Below are positions 46,100-56,499 of a stretch of DNA of 64,000 nt, piece by piece (positions within the stretch are counted from its first letter, which is position 1; each line of letters opens with the position of its first letter). The position numbers were made by a program, and so were the translations under genes. Source of the stretch: Clostridia bacterium (GTDB lineage Bacteria; Bacillota; Clostridia; Oscillospirales; CAG-272). The notes beneath the pieces were generated by a model. The model did no database searches, was not told where the DNA came from, and was given only the letters and a program-made list of their open reading frames with translations. The stretch lies in assembly GCA_017937135.1 (NCBI GenBank), contig JAGBEE010000028.1, positions 1-64,000 of the forward strand. The letters run 5' to 3'.

Positions 46100-46128
46100 T
46101 TCGGGCAAGAAAAGCTCTTGCCCGATAA
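46100..46128 (-). terminator. Putative terminator after eno
   Basis: The stem CGGGCAAGA/TCTTGCCCG (46102-46126) lies between eno and the SRP promoter. The following tract is mixed A/T (AATATTTTAATA), so termination strength is uncertain. Confidence 0.6.
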
Positions 46129-46177
46129 AACACCAAATATTAGTCAATAAATGACAAAATATGAAAAAAGAGAGGTG

Positions 46178-47422
46178 TCAATAGTAGATTTCTGATTCAA
46201 TTTTTAAAAGCCTGTTATATTTAGCAACTCTATCAACACGACAGGGAGCGCCCGTTTTTATAAATCCTGCATTCGTCGCAACAGCTATATCAGATATGCT
46301 TGTATCATCAGTTTCACCTGAACGATGTGAAATTATTGTATTGTAGCCCTTTTGCTTAGCAAGGTTGATTACGTCTAAGGTTTCTGTAAGCGTTCCTATT
46401 TGATTTGGCTTTATAAGAATAGAGTTTCCCATATTTTTATCAATACCCATTCGTAATCTTTTTTCATTAGTAACAAACAAGTCATCGCCGACAAGCATTA
46501 CTTTTTTACCAAGTCGTTCTGTAATTTTTATCCAACCGTCATAATCATTTTCGCCAAGCGGATCTTCGATTGAAATAATGGGGTATTTACTGATAAATTT
46601 TTCCCATTTATTTATAAGATCATCACTTGTAAAGCTTTTATTTGCCTTTGGCAAATTATAAATGCCATTTCCAGCCCACCATTCGCTCGAAGCTATATCA
46701 AGAGCTATTTTAACCGACCCTGTGTCGTATTTTGCCGAATTTATAGCCTCAATAATTAGCTCAATAGCCTCCTCCTCACTTGAAAGATTAGGTGCAAAGC
46801 CACCCTCATCGCCAACCGAGGTAGAGTAACCATTTTTAGTTAGAATTTTCTTTAACTCCTGATATATTTCACAGCCGGCACGCAGAGCTTCCTTAAATGT
46901 ATCAAACCCACAGGGAACTATCATAAATTCCTGTATATCAATATTGTTTGATGCGTGTGCGCCACCATTTAGTATATTCATCATAGGAATTGGCAGCTTG
47001 TTGCCATAAATTCCACCTAAATACTTATATAGTGGAATGTCAAGAGCTCTTGCGTGCGCCTTTGCAAGAGCCAGTGAAACGGAAAGAGTAGCATTTGCTC
47101 CAAGATTAGCCTTGTTATTAGTTTTGTCAAGAGCGAGCATTATTTTATCAATAGCACGCACACTTGTATTTTTTTGACCTATCATTGCATCTTCAATAAT
47201 TGTATTGACATTATTAACTGCTTTTATAACACCCTTGCCACAATACCTTTTCTTGTCACCGTCACGAAGCTCAATAGCCTCATATTCGCCTGTAGAAGCG
47301 CCGGATGGCACACTTGCAACACCCTTGTGCCCACCACAAAGACAAACAGTTGTTTCAACCGTTGGCATTCCTCTTGAATCTATAATTTCTCTTGCTTTTA
47401 TATAATGAATACTTGTGTTCAT
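46178..47422 (-). CDS. eno: Enolase
   Basis: 414 aa, converting 2-phosphoglycerate to phosphoenolpyruvate. Seen: [14 protein letters not shown] (about 10-23), [17 protein letters not shown] (about 41-57), [16 protein letters not shown] (about 155-170), the metal-ligand segments [14 protein letters not shown] and VGDDLFVTN, the catalytic Lys in [10 protein letters not shown], and [10 protein letters not shown]. It is about 15 residues shorter than most bacterial enolases at the C-terminus but keeps all active-site motifs. AAGGAGA precedes the start. It stands alone between two terminators. Confidence 0.95.
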   Translation of the reverse strand: MNTSIHYIKAREIIDSRGMPTVETTVCLCGGHKGVASVPSGASTGEYEAIELRDGDKKRYCGKGVIKAVNNVNTIIEDAMIGQKNTSVRAIDKIMLALDKTNNKANLGANATLSVSLALAKAHARALDIPLYKYLGGIYGNKLPIPMMNILNGGAHASNNIDIQEFMIVPCGFDTFKEALRAGCEIYQELKKILTKNGYSTSVGDEGGFAPNLSSEEEAIELIIEAINSAKYDTGSVKIALDIASSEWWAGNGIYNLPKANKSFTSDDLINKWEKFISKYPIISIEDPLGENDYDGWIKITERLGKKVMLVGDDLFVTNEKRLRMGIDKNMGNSILIKPNQIGTLTETLDVINLAKQKGYNTIISHRSGETDDTSISDIAVATNAGFIKTGAPCRVDRVAKYNRLLKIESEIYY

Positions 47423-47479
47423 AGAATAATCTCCTTGTAATTTTGAGATTATTATTACCTAAAAAGAAATATTTAAACT

Positions 47480-47513
47480 AAAAAGGCTGTTGCTATTTGC
47501 AACAACCCTTTTG
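47480..47513 (-). terminator. Terminator after the AI-2E family transporter gene
   Basis: On the minus strand, AAAAGGGTTGTTGC pairs with GCAACAGCCTTTTT with one bulge, ending in a T run. Confidence 0.85.
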
Positions 47514-47516
47514 CTA

Positions 47517-48824
47517 TTAATTTAGTGGATTATCATTAACGGTTTCCTTTTTTTCAGTAGCTTCATCAGACTTGTCATCATCTGATTTTTCATCATTGTT
47601 TTTTCTTTTGTTTTTAGTTTTTTCATAAACATTACCATCAACATAATCGTTTGGATCAGTTGGCAAGCTTTTCTTCCTTAATTTTTCTTTTATAAATGAG
47701 TTGAAGAAGTAAGCGATAATAGCACAAAGCGGAACGCCTGTAACCATTCCGACAAAGCCAAAGAGGTGAGAGCAGAGTGTTACAGCGGCAATAACTCCAA
47801 TGGGAGTAAGACCAGTTGACGCGCCAAGAATATGAGGAGCGATTAAGTTTCCGTCGATTTGTTGAACAACAAGTATAACTATACCGAAAATAACAACCTG
47901 CCAAATGCTTTCGGTTGCAATAAGTACAATAAGTCCTGATGGAATACCACCGATAAATGGGCCAAAGAATGGAATGATATTTGTAATACCACAAATAACA
48001 CCAATAAGTGCAGGATAAGGCAATCCAAGCATTAGCATTATGAGCGCTATAACTATACCAACTAAGGTAGAGTCAATTATTGTACCAATAATGTATTTAC
48101 CAAAGGTCTTGTCAGTGTATTTTACGTAATCTACAACTCTTTCGTAGTGCTTTTTCTTCAACATAGCACACAAAAGTCTTTTAAGCTTACCCTTAATTCT
48201 ATCCTTGTCAATAAGGAAATAGATAGATAATATAATACCAACAATTATAAAGAATATTTGGTTAACAATTTCTGTACCAATATTTAAAATATTATCAATT
48301 ATAAAGTTAAGAACAACAGAAATAATTCCTTCCTCTCCCTGAGTGCCAAGAAAGGCATAAATTGAATCCATAACCTCGTCTGGATTTATTTGAGGGAATT
48401 TGTCAAGAAAGATAAATATCTCTTCCTTTAAGTTGTTAATATATTTTGAAAGGTTAGAGGAAAGAGTGGATATATTATCAACAAGCTGAGGAATAATAGT
48501 TGCACCGATTATAACTAAAATAAGAGCAAAAATTAAATAGGTTAAAGCAATAGATAAGCCCTTTCTGAGCTTAGGATGTGGCTTGTTATTTTCGAGAAAT
48601 TTAAACACGTGCTTATGAATTCTTTTGTATAAAGGACAGAGCAAGAATGCTATAACAAATCCATAAACGAAAGCAGACATAGCAACAATAACGCCTGATA
48701 CAAAGCTCCAAATGCGTCCGATGTTAAGCATAGCAAAAATAAAAGTAATAAGCAAAATACCAACTAAAAGAGCATAGAGCGCTATTGTGAAATGCTTTTC
48801 ATGCTTTTTGAAGCGTTTAAACAT
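47517..48824 (-). CDS. AI-2E family (PerM/YdiK-type) membrane transporter
   Basis: 435 aa, about eight hydrophobic segments, with a charged Lys/Asp/Glu-rich C-terminal tail (about 385-435). Family signatures include GLPYPALIGVICGITNIIPFFGPFIGG (in two parts, about 268-294) and VQQIDGNLIAPHILG (about 320-334). Members have been described as transporters or permeases, some exporting AI-2 and others acting as Na+/H+ antiporters; substrate not predictable. AAGGAGG precedes the ATG. Confidence 0.87.
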   Translation of the reverse strand: MFKRFKKHEKHFTIALYALLVGILLITFIFAMLNIGRIWSFVSGVIVAMSAFVYGFVIAFLLCPLYKRIHKHVFKFLENNKPHPKLRKGLSIALTYLIFALILVIIGATIIPQLVDNISTLSSNLSKYINNLKEEIFIFLDKFPQINPDEVMDSIYAFLGTQGEEGIISVVLNFIIDNILNIGTEIVNQIFFIIVGIILSIYFLIDKDRIKGKLKRLLCAMLKKKHYERVVDYVKYTDKTFGKYIIGTIIDSTLVGIVIALIMLMLGLPYPALIGVICGITNIIPFFGPFIGGIPSGLIVLIATESIWQVVIFGIVILVVQQIDGNLIAPHILGASTGLTPIGVIAAVTLCSHLFGFVGMVTGVPLCAIIAYFFNSFIKEKLRKKSLPTDPNDYVDGNVYEKTKNKRKNNDEKSDDDKSDEATEKKETVNDNPLN

Positions 48825-48859
48825 ATATGTACCTCCTTATAAGATTATCAGTTATTTAC

Positions 48860-48887
48860 ATTATATACTAAAAATGTGTTTAGTCAA
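48860..48887 (-). promoter_or_regulatory. Promoter of the AI-2E family transporter gene
   Basis: On the minus strand, -35 TTGACT (48882-48887) and -10 TATAAT (48860-48865), 16-bp spacer. Confidence 0.72.
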
Positions 48888-48918
48888 GATATTATTTGCA
48901 AAAAAAGATTAAAATTAG

Positions 48919-48951
48919 TAAAAAAAGGCGCTCTTTTAAGCGCCTTTTTTA
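48919..48951. terminator. Terminator after guaB
   Basis: The stem AAAAAAGGCGCT/AGCGCCTTTTTT (48921-48950), T-rich on the minus strand just after the guaB stop. Confidence 0.92.
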
Positions 48952-48954
48952 CAA

Positions 48955-50496
<1,542 letters not shown>

Positions 50497-50543
50497 CAAA
50501 AAAACAGAAAATTCAAGAACTTTTGAGCAAAAAATTTAATAAA

Positions 50544-51422
50544 TTAAATAGTTTTGCACAAAAAAGCACGAATAGACAAGTCTTTAAGAGCCTCATATGC
50601 TTTTCTCTGCTTTTTTTCATTATCGAATATACCAAAAACAGAAGGACCACTACCACTCATAAGAGCGCCAATAGCTCCATTTTGCAAGAGAACTTTTTTA
50701 ATCATAGCTACATTTTCATTTGTGGGAATAATTACATTCTCAAACTTATTATATAGGTATTTTGAAGCCTCCAAAATGCTTCCATTATCAATGGCAGAAA
50801 TAAGCTTGTCCATTTCACCAGATGAAGAACAATTTGTTCCATACTTATCATCAAGCATACCAAAGGCTATGGGGGTGGAAACGCTTGAGTTGTCGATAGC
50901 GCAAACAAGCAAAACGTTATTAAAAGGAGTTATGCGTTCGATTTTTTCGCCTATTCCTTGACAAATAGCAGTACCACCAGTAAGACAGAATGGAACATCA
51001 GCTCCAATTTTAGCTCCGATTTTTAAAAGCTCCTCACTACTAAGAGGATAATTGTAAGCCTCATTTAAAAGCTTAAGTGCAGCTGCGCCATCCGTGCTTC
51101 CACCAGCCATTCCTGCCGAAATTGGAATGTTTTTTTCTATTGTGAAAATACACTTTGCGCCTTTGATTTTTGTGTATTCAAAAAACTTAGCTGATGCCTT
51201 ATATACAAGGTTAGACTTGTCGTTTGGAATTTTATCAGTCGTTGTTTGAATTTCGATTATATTTTCATCGTCTGTGCCTGTTTTTTCTATATTGAGAATA
51301 ACGTTATCACAAAGAGAAATGCTTTGCATAATAGAATCTAAATTGTGATAGCCATTTTCCATTTTCCCAAGCACATCAAGATATAGATTTATTTTTGCGG
51401 GTGCTGTGATATTTAATTTCAT
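50544..51422 (-). CDS. ispE: 4-diphosphocytidyl-2-C-methyl-D-erythritol kinase
   Basis: 292 aa GHMP kinase of the MEP isoprenoid pathway. It starts MKLNITAPAKINLYLDV, the family N-terminus with the catalytic Lys, and has the ATP loop PISAGMAGGSTDGAAAL (about 97-113) and the third GHMP motif GALMSGSGPSVFGIF (about 254-268). It lies two bases downstream of polA and is probably cotranscribed with it. Confidence 0.93.
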   Translation of the reverse strand: MKLNITAPAKINLYLDVLGKMENGYHNLDSIMQSISLCDNVILNIEKTGTDDENIIEIQTTTDKIPNDKSNLVYKASAKFFEYTKIKGAKCIFTIEKNIPISAGMAGGSTDGAAALKLLNEAYNYPLSSEELLKIGAKIGADVPFCLTGGTAICQGIGEKIERITPFNNVLLVCAIDNSSVSTPIAFGMLDDKYGTNCSSSGEMDKLISAIDNGSILEASKYLYNKFENVIIPTNENVAMIKKVLLQNGAIGALMSGSGPSVFGIFDNEKKQRKAYEALKDLSIRAFLCKTI

Positions 51423-51424
51423 AA

Positions 51425-54001
51425 TTATTTTGCATCAAACCAAGTTTTACCTACTGAAATATCAGCAGTTAAAGGAACTAAAAGCTTGGTTGCACCCTCC
51501 ATTTCTTTTTTTAATATTTGTAGTGCCAAATCAGCACAGTCCCTGTGAGCTTCGATTATAAGCTCATCGTGCACCTGCAAAATAAGACGCGCATCAATTT
51601 TGGCTTCCTTTAGCGCCTTATCAACGTTTATCATAGCAATTTTTATAATGTCAGCAGCAGTACCCTGAATAGGGCTATTCATAGCAGCGCGCTCACCAAA
51701 GGCTTGAACCATTTTATTTTTATTTGCAAGCTCGGGAATATATCTAATTCTGCCAAACATAGTTTTTGCATAACCATTTTCTCTTGCTTCGACAATTAGC
51801 GATTTAATAAACGCGTGAATATCGGGGTAGGTAGCAAAATAAGATTCAATATATCTCTTTGCTTCCTTTATTGGAATATGCAAATCCTTGCCAAGAGAGA
51901 AGTCACCGATGCCGTAAACAATACCAAAGTTAACAGCCTTTGCACGCTTTCTCAGCTCAGGAGTGACCTCACTCGGCTCAATTCCAAAAACAAGTGATGC
52001 AGTCATTGTATGAACATCCTCGCCGGTACGGAAGGCGTGAATCATATTAGCATCCTTTGACATATGAGATAGAACCTTTAATTCAATTTGCGAATAGTCC
52101 GCATCAATAAGAACATAATCCTCGCCCTTAGTAATAAAATACTTACGCAAATTTCTGCCAAGGTCGGTTCTTATCGGTATATTTTGAAGGTTAGGCTCAG
52201 TTGAGGAAAGACGCCCCGTTACTGCAACCGTTTGGTTAAAGGTAGAGTGAATTCTTCCGTTTTCATCAGCCACCTTGGAAAGTCCAATAGCATAAGTGCT
52301 ATTTAATTTGGCAACCTTACGATATTCTAAAACCTCACGTACGATTTCATAATCTTGACTAAGGTCCTCAAGGACATCAATTCCTGTAGAATATCCCGTT
52401 TTGGTCTTTTTACCGTGAGGTAAGCCGAGCTTTTCAAATAAAATTTGTCCTAATTGCTTAGGGGAATTTACGTTAAATTCCTCTCCGGCAAGCATATAAA
52501 TTCTTTCCTTGTAGGTGCTTTCAAGCTCGCTTAAATATGAGGAGTAGGAGTTGAGTCCCTTCACATCCACCATAAAGCCCTCTTTTTCCATAGAGTAAAG
52601 CACTCTTGCCAAGGGTATTTCAATATCCTTTAATATATGAAGAGTATTATCTCTTTCTAAGAGCCCTATCATTTCAGCGTACAATCTATAAATTATTTGC
52701 GCTCCGTGATTTTCTTCAAAAACACATTCGAGATAAGATAGTGAAAGAGAGCTCAAATCATAAGACGTGTCTGAGGGTGAGATAACATATCCTGCAAGCA
52801 TTGTGTCAAATACACAGTTTATCTCATAATCCCTAAGAAGTGTCTTTAGGTCGTGACAAATAATAGGAGAGGTCTTTAAAAATTCAATAGCCTTATCTCC
52901 ATCAACCTCATAAATTTTCCCACTTGATGTGCAAATTTGCACCTTATTCCCAAGGAAATAAACAGCGCAGGGCTCGTTTTGCACCTCAGGCAAGGAATAA
53001 ATTATCTCCTCACTAAAGCTTGGCACGTTAACAGAAGAAATAGCATTTTCAACATTATCAAACAACGAAATTTGATCGTTTTGAGAAGGAATTTTCTCAG
53101 GCTTGTCATCTTCCTTAACAACAGGCTCATTTTTAATGTTGGTATCAAGTCCGAATTTCTTTATAAGTGAGCCAAACTCAAATTTTATAAAGCTATGTCT
53201 TAAATTTATTACATCTATTCCCTTGTACTTAAAATCATCGAGTGATTTTTTAAGTGGAACATTTAAAACAATGGTGGCAAGAAACTTAGAGGTATATGCC
53301 ATATCCTTGCCGCTTTCGAGCTTTGATTTAATGCCCTGTGAAAGAGAGGAGTCCTTATAATTATCGAAAAGAGCATCAAGCGAGCCAAATTCAGAGATAA
53401 GCTTAAATGCACCTTTTTCACCAATACCGCTAACACCTGGAATATTATCAGAGGAGTCACCCATAATAGCCTTAACGTCTATATACTGTAAGGGCGTAAC
53501 GCCATATTCCTCTGTAAATTTTTCGGGAGTATATAAAACATCCTCCTTGTTTTTTGCAAGGATAACAGAGGTATTTTCGTTTATAAGCTGAAGAGAGTCC
53601 CTATCACCCGTTAAAACATAAGAATGAACGTCATTGTCATTTGGTATTCTTGACACAGTGCCAATGATATCATCAGCCTCGTAGTCCTCAAGCTCTAAGA
53701 TATTAAAGCCGAGCATTTTTACGCATTCCTTAGCATAGGGTAGCTGAATTGCCAAATCCTCTGGCATAGGCTTTCTGTTTGCCTTGTAAAAATCACATTC
53801 AAGATGCCTAAAGGTCTTTGCCTTTAAGTCAAATGCAACAACAGCATATTCAGGCTTTAATGAATCAAGATGCTTTTTAAGCATAGTCATCATACCATAA
53901 ATTGCATTGGTTGGAAGTCCTTCCTTAGTGGAAAGATTTCTAACACCATAAAAGGCTCTGTTTAAAATACTGTTACCATCAACTATAAGTAGCTTTTTCA
54001 T
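51425..54001 (-). CDS. polA: DNA polymerase I
   Basis: 858 aa. An N-terminal 5'-3' exonuclease domain (about 1-290; VDGNSILNRAFYG, GDRDSLQL, GDSSDNIPGVSGIGEKGA) precedes a 3'-5' exonuclease-like domain (about 320-480) that lacks the usual DEDD carboxylates (it has CHDLKTLLRDYEIN in place), as in Bacillus Pol I. The family A polymerase domain has DADYSQIELKVLSHMS (motif A, about 640), RAKAVNFGIVYG (motif B) and LQVHDELIIEA (motif C). It fills gaps and removes Okazaki primers. The stop of the TSCPD gene overlaps its start by 4 bases. Confidence 0.96.
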   Translation of the reverse strand: MKKLLIVDGNSILNRAFYGVRNLSTKEGLPTNAIYGMMTMLKKHLDSLKPEYAVVAFDLKAKTFRHLECDFYKANRKPMPEDLAIQLPYAKECVKMLGFNILELEDYEADDIIGTVSRIPNDNDVHSYVLTGDRDSLQLINENTSVILAKNKEDVLYTPEKFTEEYGVTPLQYIDVKAIMGDSSDNIPGVSGIGEKGAFKLISEFGSLDALFDNYKDSSLSQGIKSKLESGKDMAYTSKFLATIVLNVPLKKSLDDFKYKGIDVINLRHSFIKFEFGSLIKKFGLDTNIKNEPVVKEDDKPEKIPSQNDQISLFDNVENAISSVNVPSFSEEIIYSLPEVQNEPCAVYFLGNKVQICTSSGKIYEVDGDKAIEFLKTSPIICHDLKTLLRDYEINCVFDTMLAGYVISPSDTSYDLSSLSLSYLECVFEENHGAQIIYRLYAEMIGLLERDNTLHILKDIEIPLARVLYSMEKEGFMVDVKGLNSYSSYLSELESTYKERIYMLAGEEFNVNSPKQLGQILFEKLGLPHGKKTKTGYSTGIDVLEDLSQDYEIVREVLEYRKVAKLNSTYAIGLSKVADENGRIHSTFNQTVAVTGRLSSTEPNLQNIPIRTDLGRNLRKYFITKGEDYVLIDADYSQIELKVLSHMSKDANMIHAFRTGEDVHTMTASLVFGIEPSEVTPELRKRAKAVNFGIVYGIGDFSLGKDLHIPIKEAKRYIESYFATYPDIHAFIKSLIVEARENGYAKTMFGRIRYIPELANKNKMVQAFGERAAMNSPIQGTAADIIKIAMINVDKALKEAKIDARLILQVHDELIIEAHRDCADLALQILKKEMEGATKLLVPLTADISVGKTWFDAK

Positions 54002-54264
54002 TGTGCACCCTCTAAAATTCCTTCAAGCGCCTGTGTAAGTGCAACGGAGAATTGGTCAGCGCACGAGGTTGATTTAAAGCCACATACGTTTCCCTTGAGA
54101 ATGGAAATAACCTTTTGTGCCTCCATACCCTCGACAAGCTTGGAAATAGCCTTTAAATTGCCATTACAGCCACCCGAAAAGAATACGTTTGAAACTACAC
54201 CATCATTCAAGTCAAAGGTGATATAAGAAGCGCATACGCCTCTGGTTTTAAATTTGTAGGTCAT
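53998..54264 (-). CDS. TIGR03905 TSCPD-domain protein
   Basis: 88 aa. The core FSGGCNGNLKAISKLVEGM (about 29-47) and the name-giving STSCADQFSVAL (TSCPD in most members; here TSCAD, about 65-76) are seen. The domain resembles the C-terminal region of class II ribonucleotide reductase NrdJ; free-standing members have no known function. A GGAG site precedes the ATG, and the end overlaps polA by 4 bases. Confidence 0.87.
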   Translation of the reverse strand: MTYKFKTRGVCASYITFDLNDGVVSNVFFSGGCNGNLKAISKLVEGMEAQKVISILKGNVCGFKSTSCADQFSVALTQALEGILEGAQ

Positions 54265-54364
54265 AAAAATCTCCTTGTATAAAAAAAGAGTAGAAATTTC
54301 TAAAAATATGTGTTAGAATATTTACATCACCTATATTTTAACAAAAAACGGAGAAAATATCAAT

Positions 54365-55102
54365 ATGAGAATGAAAAAAAAGAAGCACGGTAGCGAAAGA
54401 TTGAATCTTCTTTCACAGCTTACTGCTACCGACATAGAGAGCTTTTTTGAAAATAAGGACGAGATTTTTGAAAATAAAAGCCCCCTTCGCATAGAAATAG
54501 GCTGTGGAAAGGGAGATTTTGTAGTTGGAAAATCGGTTAAGGAAAGTGAGTATAATTACCTCGCAATTGAAAAAATAGCAGACGTTTGCACCTTAGCAGT
54601 TGAAAATTACGCAGGCTCACGTGGGCTTGGCTCTCTTGCACCAAACGGAGGCTGGCAAAAGCCAAACGGAGAAATATATTCTTTAGGAGAAACCGTTCCG
54701 TTCGAAAAATCAGAGCTTGGCAACGTACGCTTTTTGGTAGGCGATGCAAAGGAAATACTTGCAAAATTACCGGATAACTCAGTAGATGCTATATACGTAA
54801 ACTTCTGCGACCCTTGGAGCAAGAAGGGACATACAAAGAGAAGACTTACATATATTGAATTTCTTAAAATGTATTCAAGAATATTAACAAAGGATGGCAA
54901 ATTCTATTTCAAAACCGATAATCGCCCACTTTTTGATTTTTCTCTTGAGGAAGTAGAAAAATCACCCCTAAAGCTCGAATACCATACCTTTGATTTGCAC
55001 GCATCAGAAATGGACAAGGATAATATAAGAACAGAGTACGAGCGCAATTTCAGCGAAAAGGGCTTTAAAATAAATATGCTAATTGCTAAAAATAATAAAT
55101 AA
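54365..55102 (+). CDS. trmB: tRNA (guanine-N7-)-methyltransferase, with an inserted segment
   Basis: 245 aa. It methylates G46 of tRNA. SAM-binding IEIGCGKGDFVV (about 43-54), the adenine-loop region NVRFLVGDA (about 120-128), the catalytic NFCDPWSKKGHTKRRL (about 145-160) and the C-terminal TEYERNF block are present. Residues about 83-117 (NYAGSRGLGSLAPNG...FEKSELG) are extra compared with the family, where this stretch is usually only some ten residues. The insertion is in frame and all motifs remain. First gene of trmB-dpaA-dpaB-cls. Confidence 0.9.
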   Translation: MRMKKKKHGSERLNLLSQLTATDIESFFENKDEIFENKSPLRIEIGCGKGDFVVGKSVKESEYNYLAIEKIADVCTLAVENYAGSRGLGSLAPNGGWQKPNGEIYSLGETVPFEKSELGNVRFLVGDAKEILAKLPDNSVDAIYVNFCDPWSKKGHTKRRLTYIEFLKMYSRILTKDGKFYFKTDNRPLFDFSLEEVEKSPLKLEYHTFDLHASEMDKDNIRTEYERNFSEKGFKINMLIAKNNK

Positions 55103-55172
55103 ACTTCCTTCAAAAAACGCATATATTGATAGTGAGAAGAAATTCTCAAAATTATTGCGTGAAGGAAAAATG

Positions 55173-55919
55173 ATGAATATAAATATTGTATCAAGCGATA
55201 AGAGGTATATAGAGCTTAATCGTTTGCTTAATAAAAATGGCTATATATCACATTTAGCTATTCCAACAAAGGATAAAAAATGTGACATACTGATTTTGCC
55301 ATTAAGGAACGAGCTTGATGATATTACTCTTGGTAAAATATTTGACAATATAGATAGCGACACCTTGGTCTTTTCAGGAAACGAAGAAAAAATAAAGGAA
55401 TTTTATAACGGTAAGGTTATTGACTATTCTAAAGGTGAGAAATTTTTACAAAAAAATGCTTACCTAACTGCCGAGGCAACCATTTCGGTGTATCATGCCA
55501 TAACTAATTTATCAATAAAGGATAAAAAAGCTTTAGTTTTGGGATATGGTAGAATAGGAAAATATCTTTGCCGTATTTTTTCGTCATTGGGTGCTAAAAT
55601 GTTTGTGTATGCAAGGCGCGAGGAGACAAAAAGAGAGATTTGCATTGATGGCTATACACCAGAAGGACTCGACTTTATAAATGAAAGTGATTTAGTAATA
55701 AACACTGTACCACATATAATTGTAGGCAAGGAATATACAAATTGTGTGTCAAAGAAGGCTGTCTTTATAGAGCTTGCCTCAGTTCCTGGTGGCTTTGAGG
55801 ATAAAAGTAAGGTGTTCAATGGTGGTGGACTACCGGGAAAAATATTGCCAAATAGCTCAGCCGAGCTTATATATGATACGATAATACCTCTTTTTCCGAA
55901 ACGGGAAAGGGTAGAATAA
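55173..55919 (+). CDS. dpaA: Dipicolinate synthase subunit A
   Basis: 248 aa from the ATG at 55173 (MNINIVSSDKRYIE), which has AAGGA six bases upstream; the adjacent ATG at 55170 is too close to that site. The Rossmann loop VLGYGRIGKYLCRIFSSLGA (about 120-139) and the INTVPHII and ELASVPGGFED segments match SpoVFA/DpaA. With DpaB it turns 4-hydroxytetrahydrodipicolinate into dipicolinic acid in the mother cell. It is about 40 residues shorter than Bacillus SpoVFA, mostly in the N-terminal domain. Confidence 0.88.
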   Translation: MNINIVSSDKRYIELNRLLNKNGYISHLAIPTKDKKCDILILPLRNELDDITLGKIFDNIDSDTLVFSGNEEKIKEFYNGKVIDYSKGEKFLQKNAYLTAEATISVYHAITNLSIKDKKALVLGYGRIGKYLCRIFSSLGAKMFVYARREETKREICIDGYTPEGLDFINESDLVINTVPHIIVGKEYTNCVSKKAVFIELASVPGGFEDKSKVFNGGGLPGKILPNSSAELIYDTIIPLFPKRERVE

Positions 55920-55921
55920 TA

Positions 55922-56482
55922 ATGATAGGTTATGCATTTTGCGGTTCGTTTTGCACGCATAAGAAAAGTGTAGAGGAGCTTAAAGGGCTAATAAATAAGG
56001 GCTATGATATTTTGCCAATAATGAGCGAAAATGTGTATAATACCGATACACGCTTTGGTAAAGCAAGTGAGCTTATAAAAGAGGTCGAAGAAATAACTAA
56101 GAGGAAGATAGTGCATACAATTGTCGAAGCTGAGCCTCTTGGACCGAAAATTCCTCTCGATGCCTTGATAATTTCACCCTGCACAGGCAATACTCTTGCG
56201 AAAATGGCAAGAGGAATAACAGATACGCCCGTTACGATGTCGGCTAAAGCACATTTGCGCTCAGATAGAGCAACGCTAATAGCCTTATGCTCAAATGATG
56301 CGCTGTCAGCGAATTTGCAAAATATAAGCATTCTTCTTCAAAGAAAAAATGTATTTTTCGTCCCAATGCTTCAGGATGACCCGACAAACAAGCCTCATTC
56401 GCTTGTCTGTGATTTTTCCTTGCTCGAAAAAGCCTTCGAGCTTGCATTAAGGGGCGAGCAATTAAGACCACTATTCAAATAA
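55922..56482 (+). CDS. dpaB: Dipicolinate synthase subunit B
   Basis: 186 aa flavoprotein-like subunit. MIGYAFCGSFCTHKKS (about 1-16), GPKIPLDALIISPCTGNTLAKMA (in parts, about 76-98) and the VPMLQDDPTNKPHSLV block (about 143-158) are as in SpoVFB/DpaB. Together with DpaA it makes dipicolinate for the spore core. Only 2 bp separate it from dpaA. Confidence 0.93.
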   Translation: MIGYAFCGSFCTHKKSVEELKGLINKGYDILPIMSENVYNTDTRFGKASELIKEVEEITKRKIVHTIVEAEPLGPKIPLDALIISPCTGNTLAKMARGITDTPVTMSAKAHLRSDRATLIALCSNDALSANLQNISILLQRKNVFFVPMLQDDPTNKPHSLVCDFSLLEKAFELALRGEQLRPLFK

Positions 56483-56499
56483 TAGCAGGAGGAAGTGTA

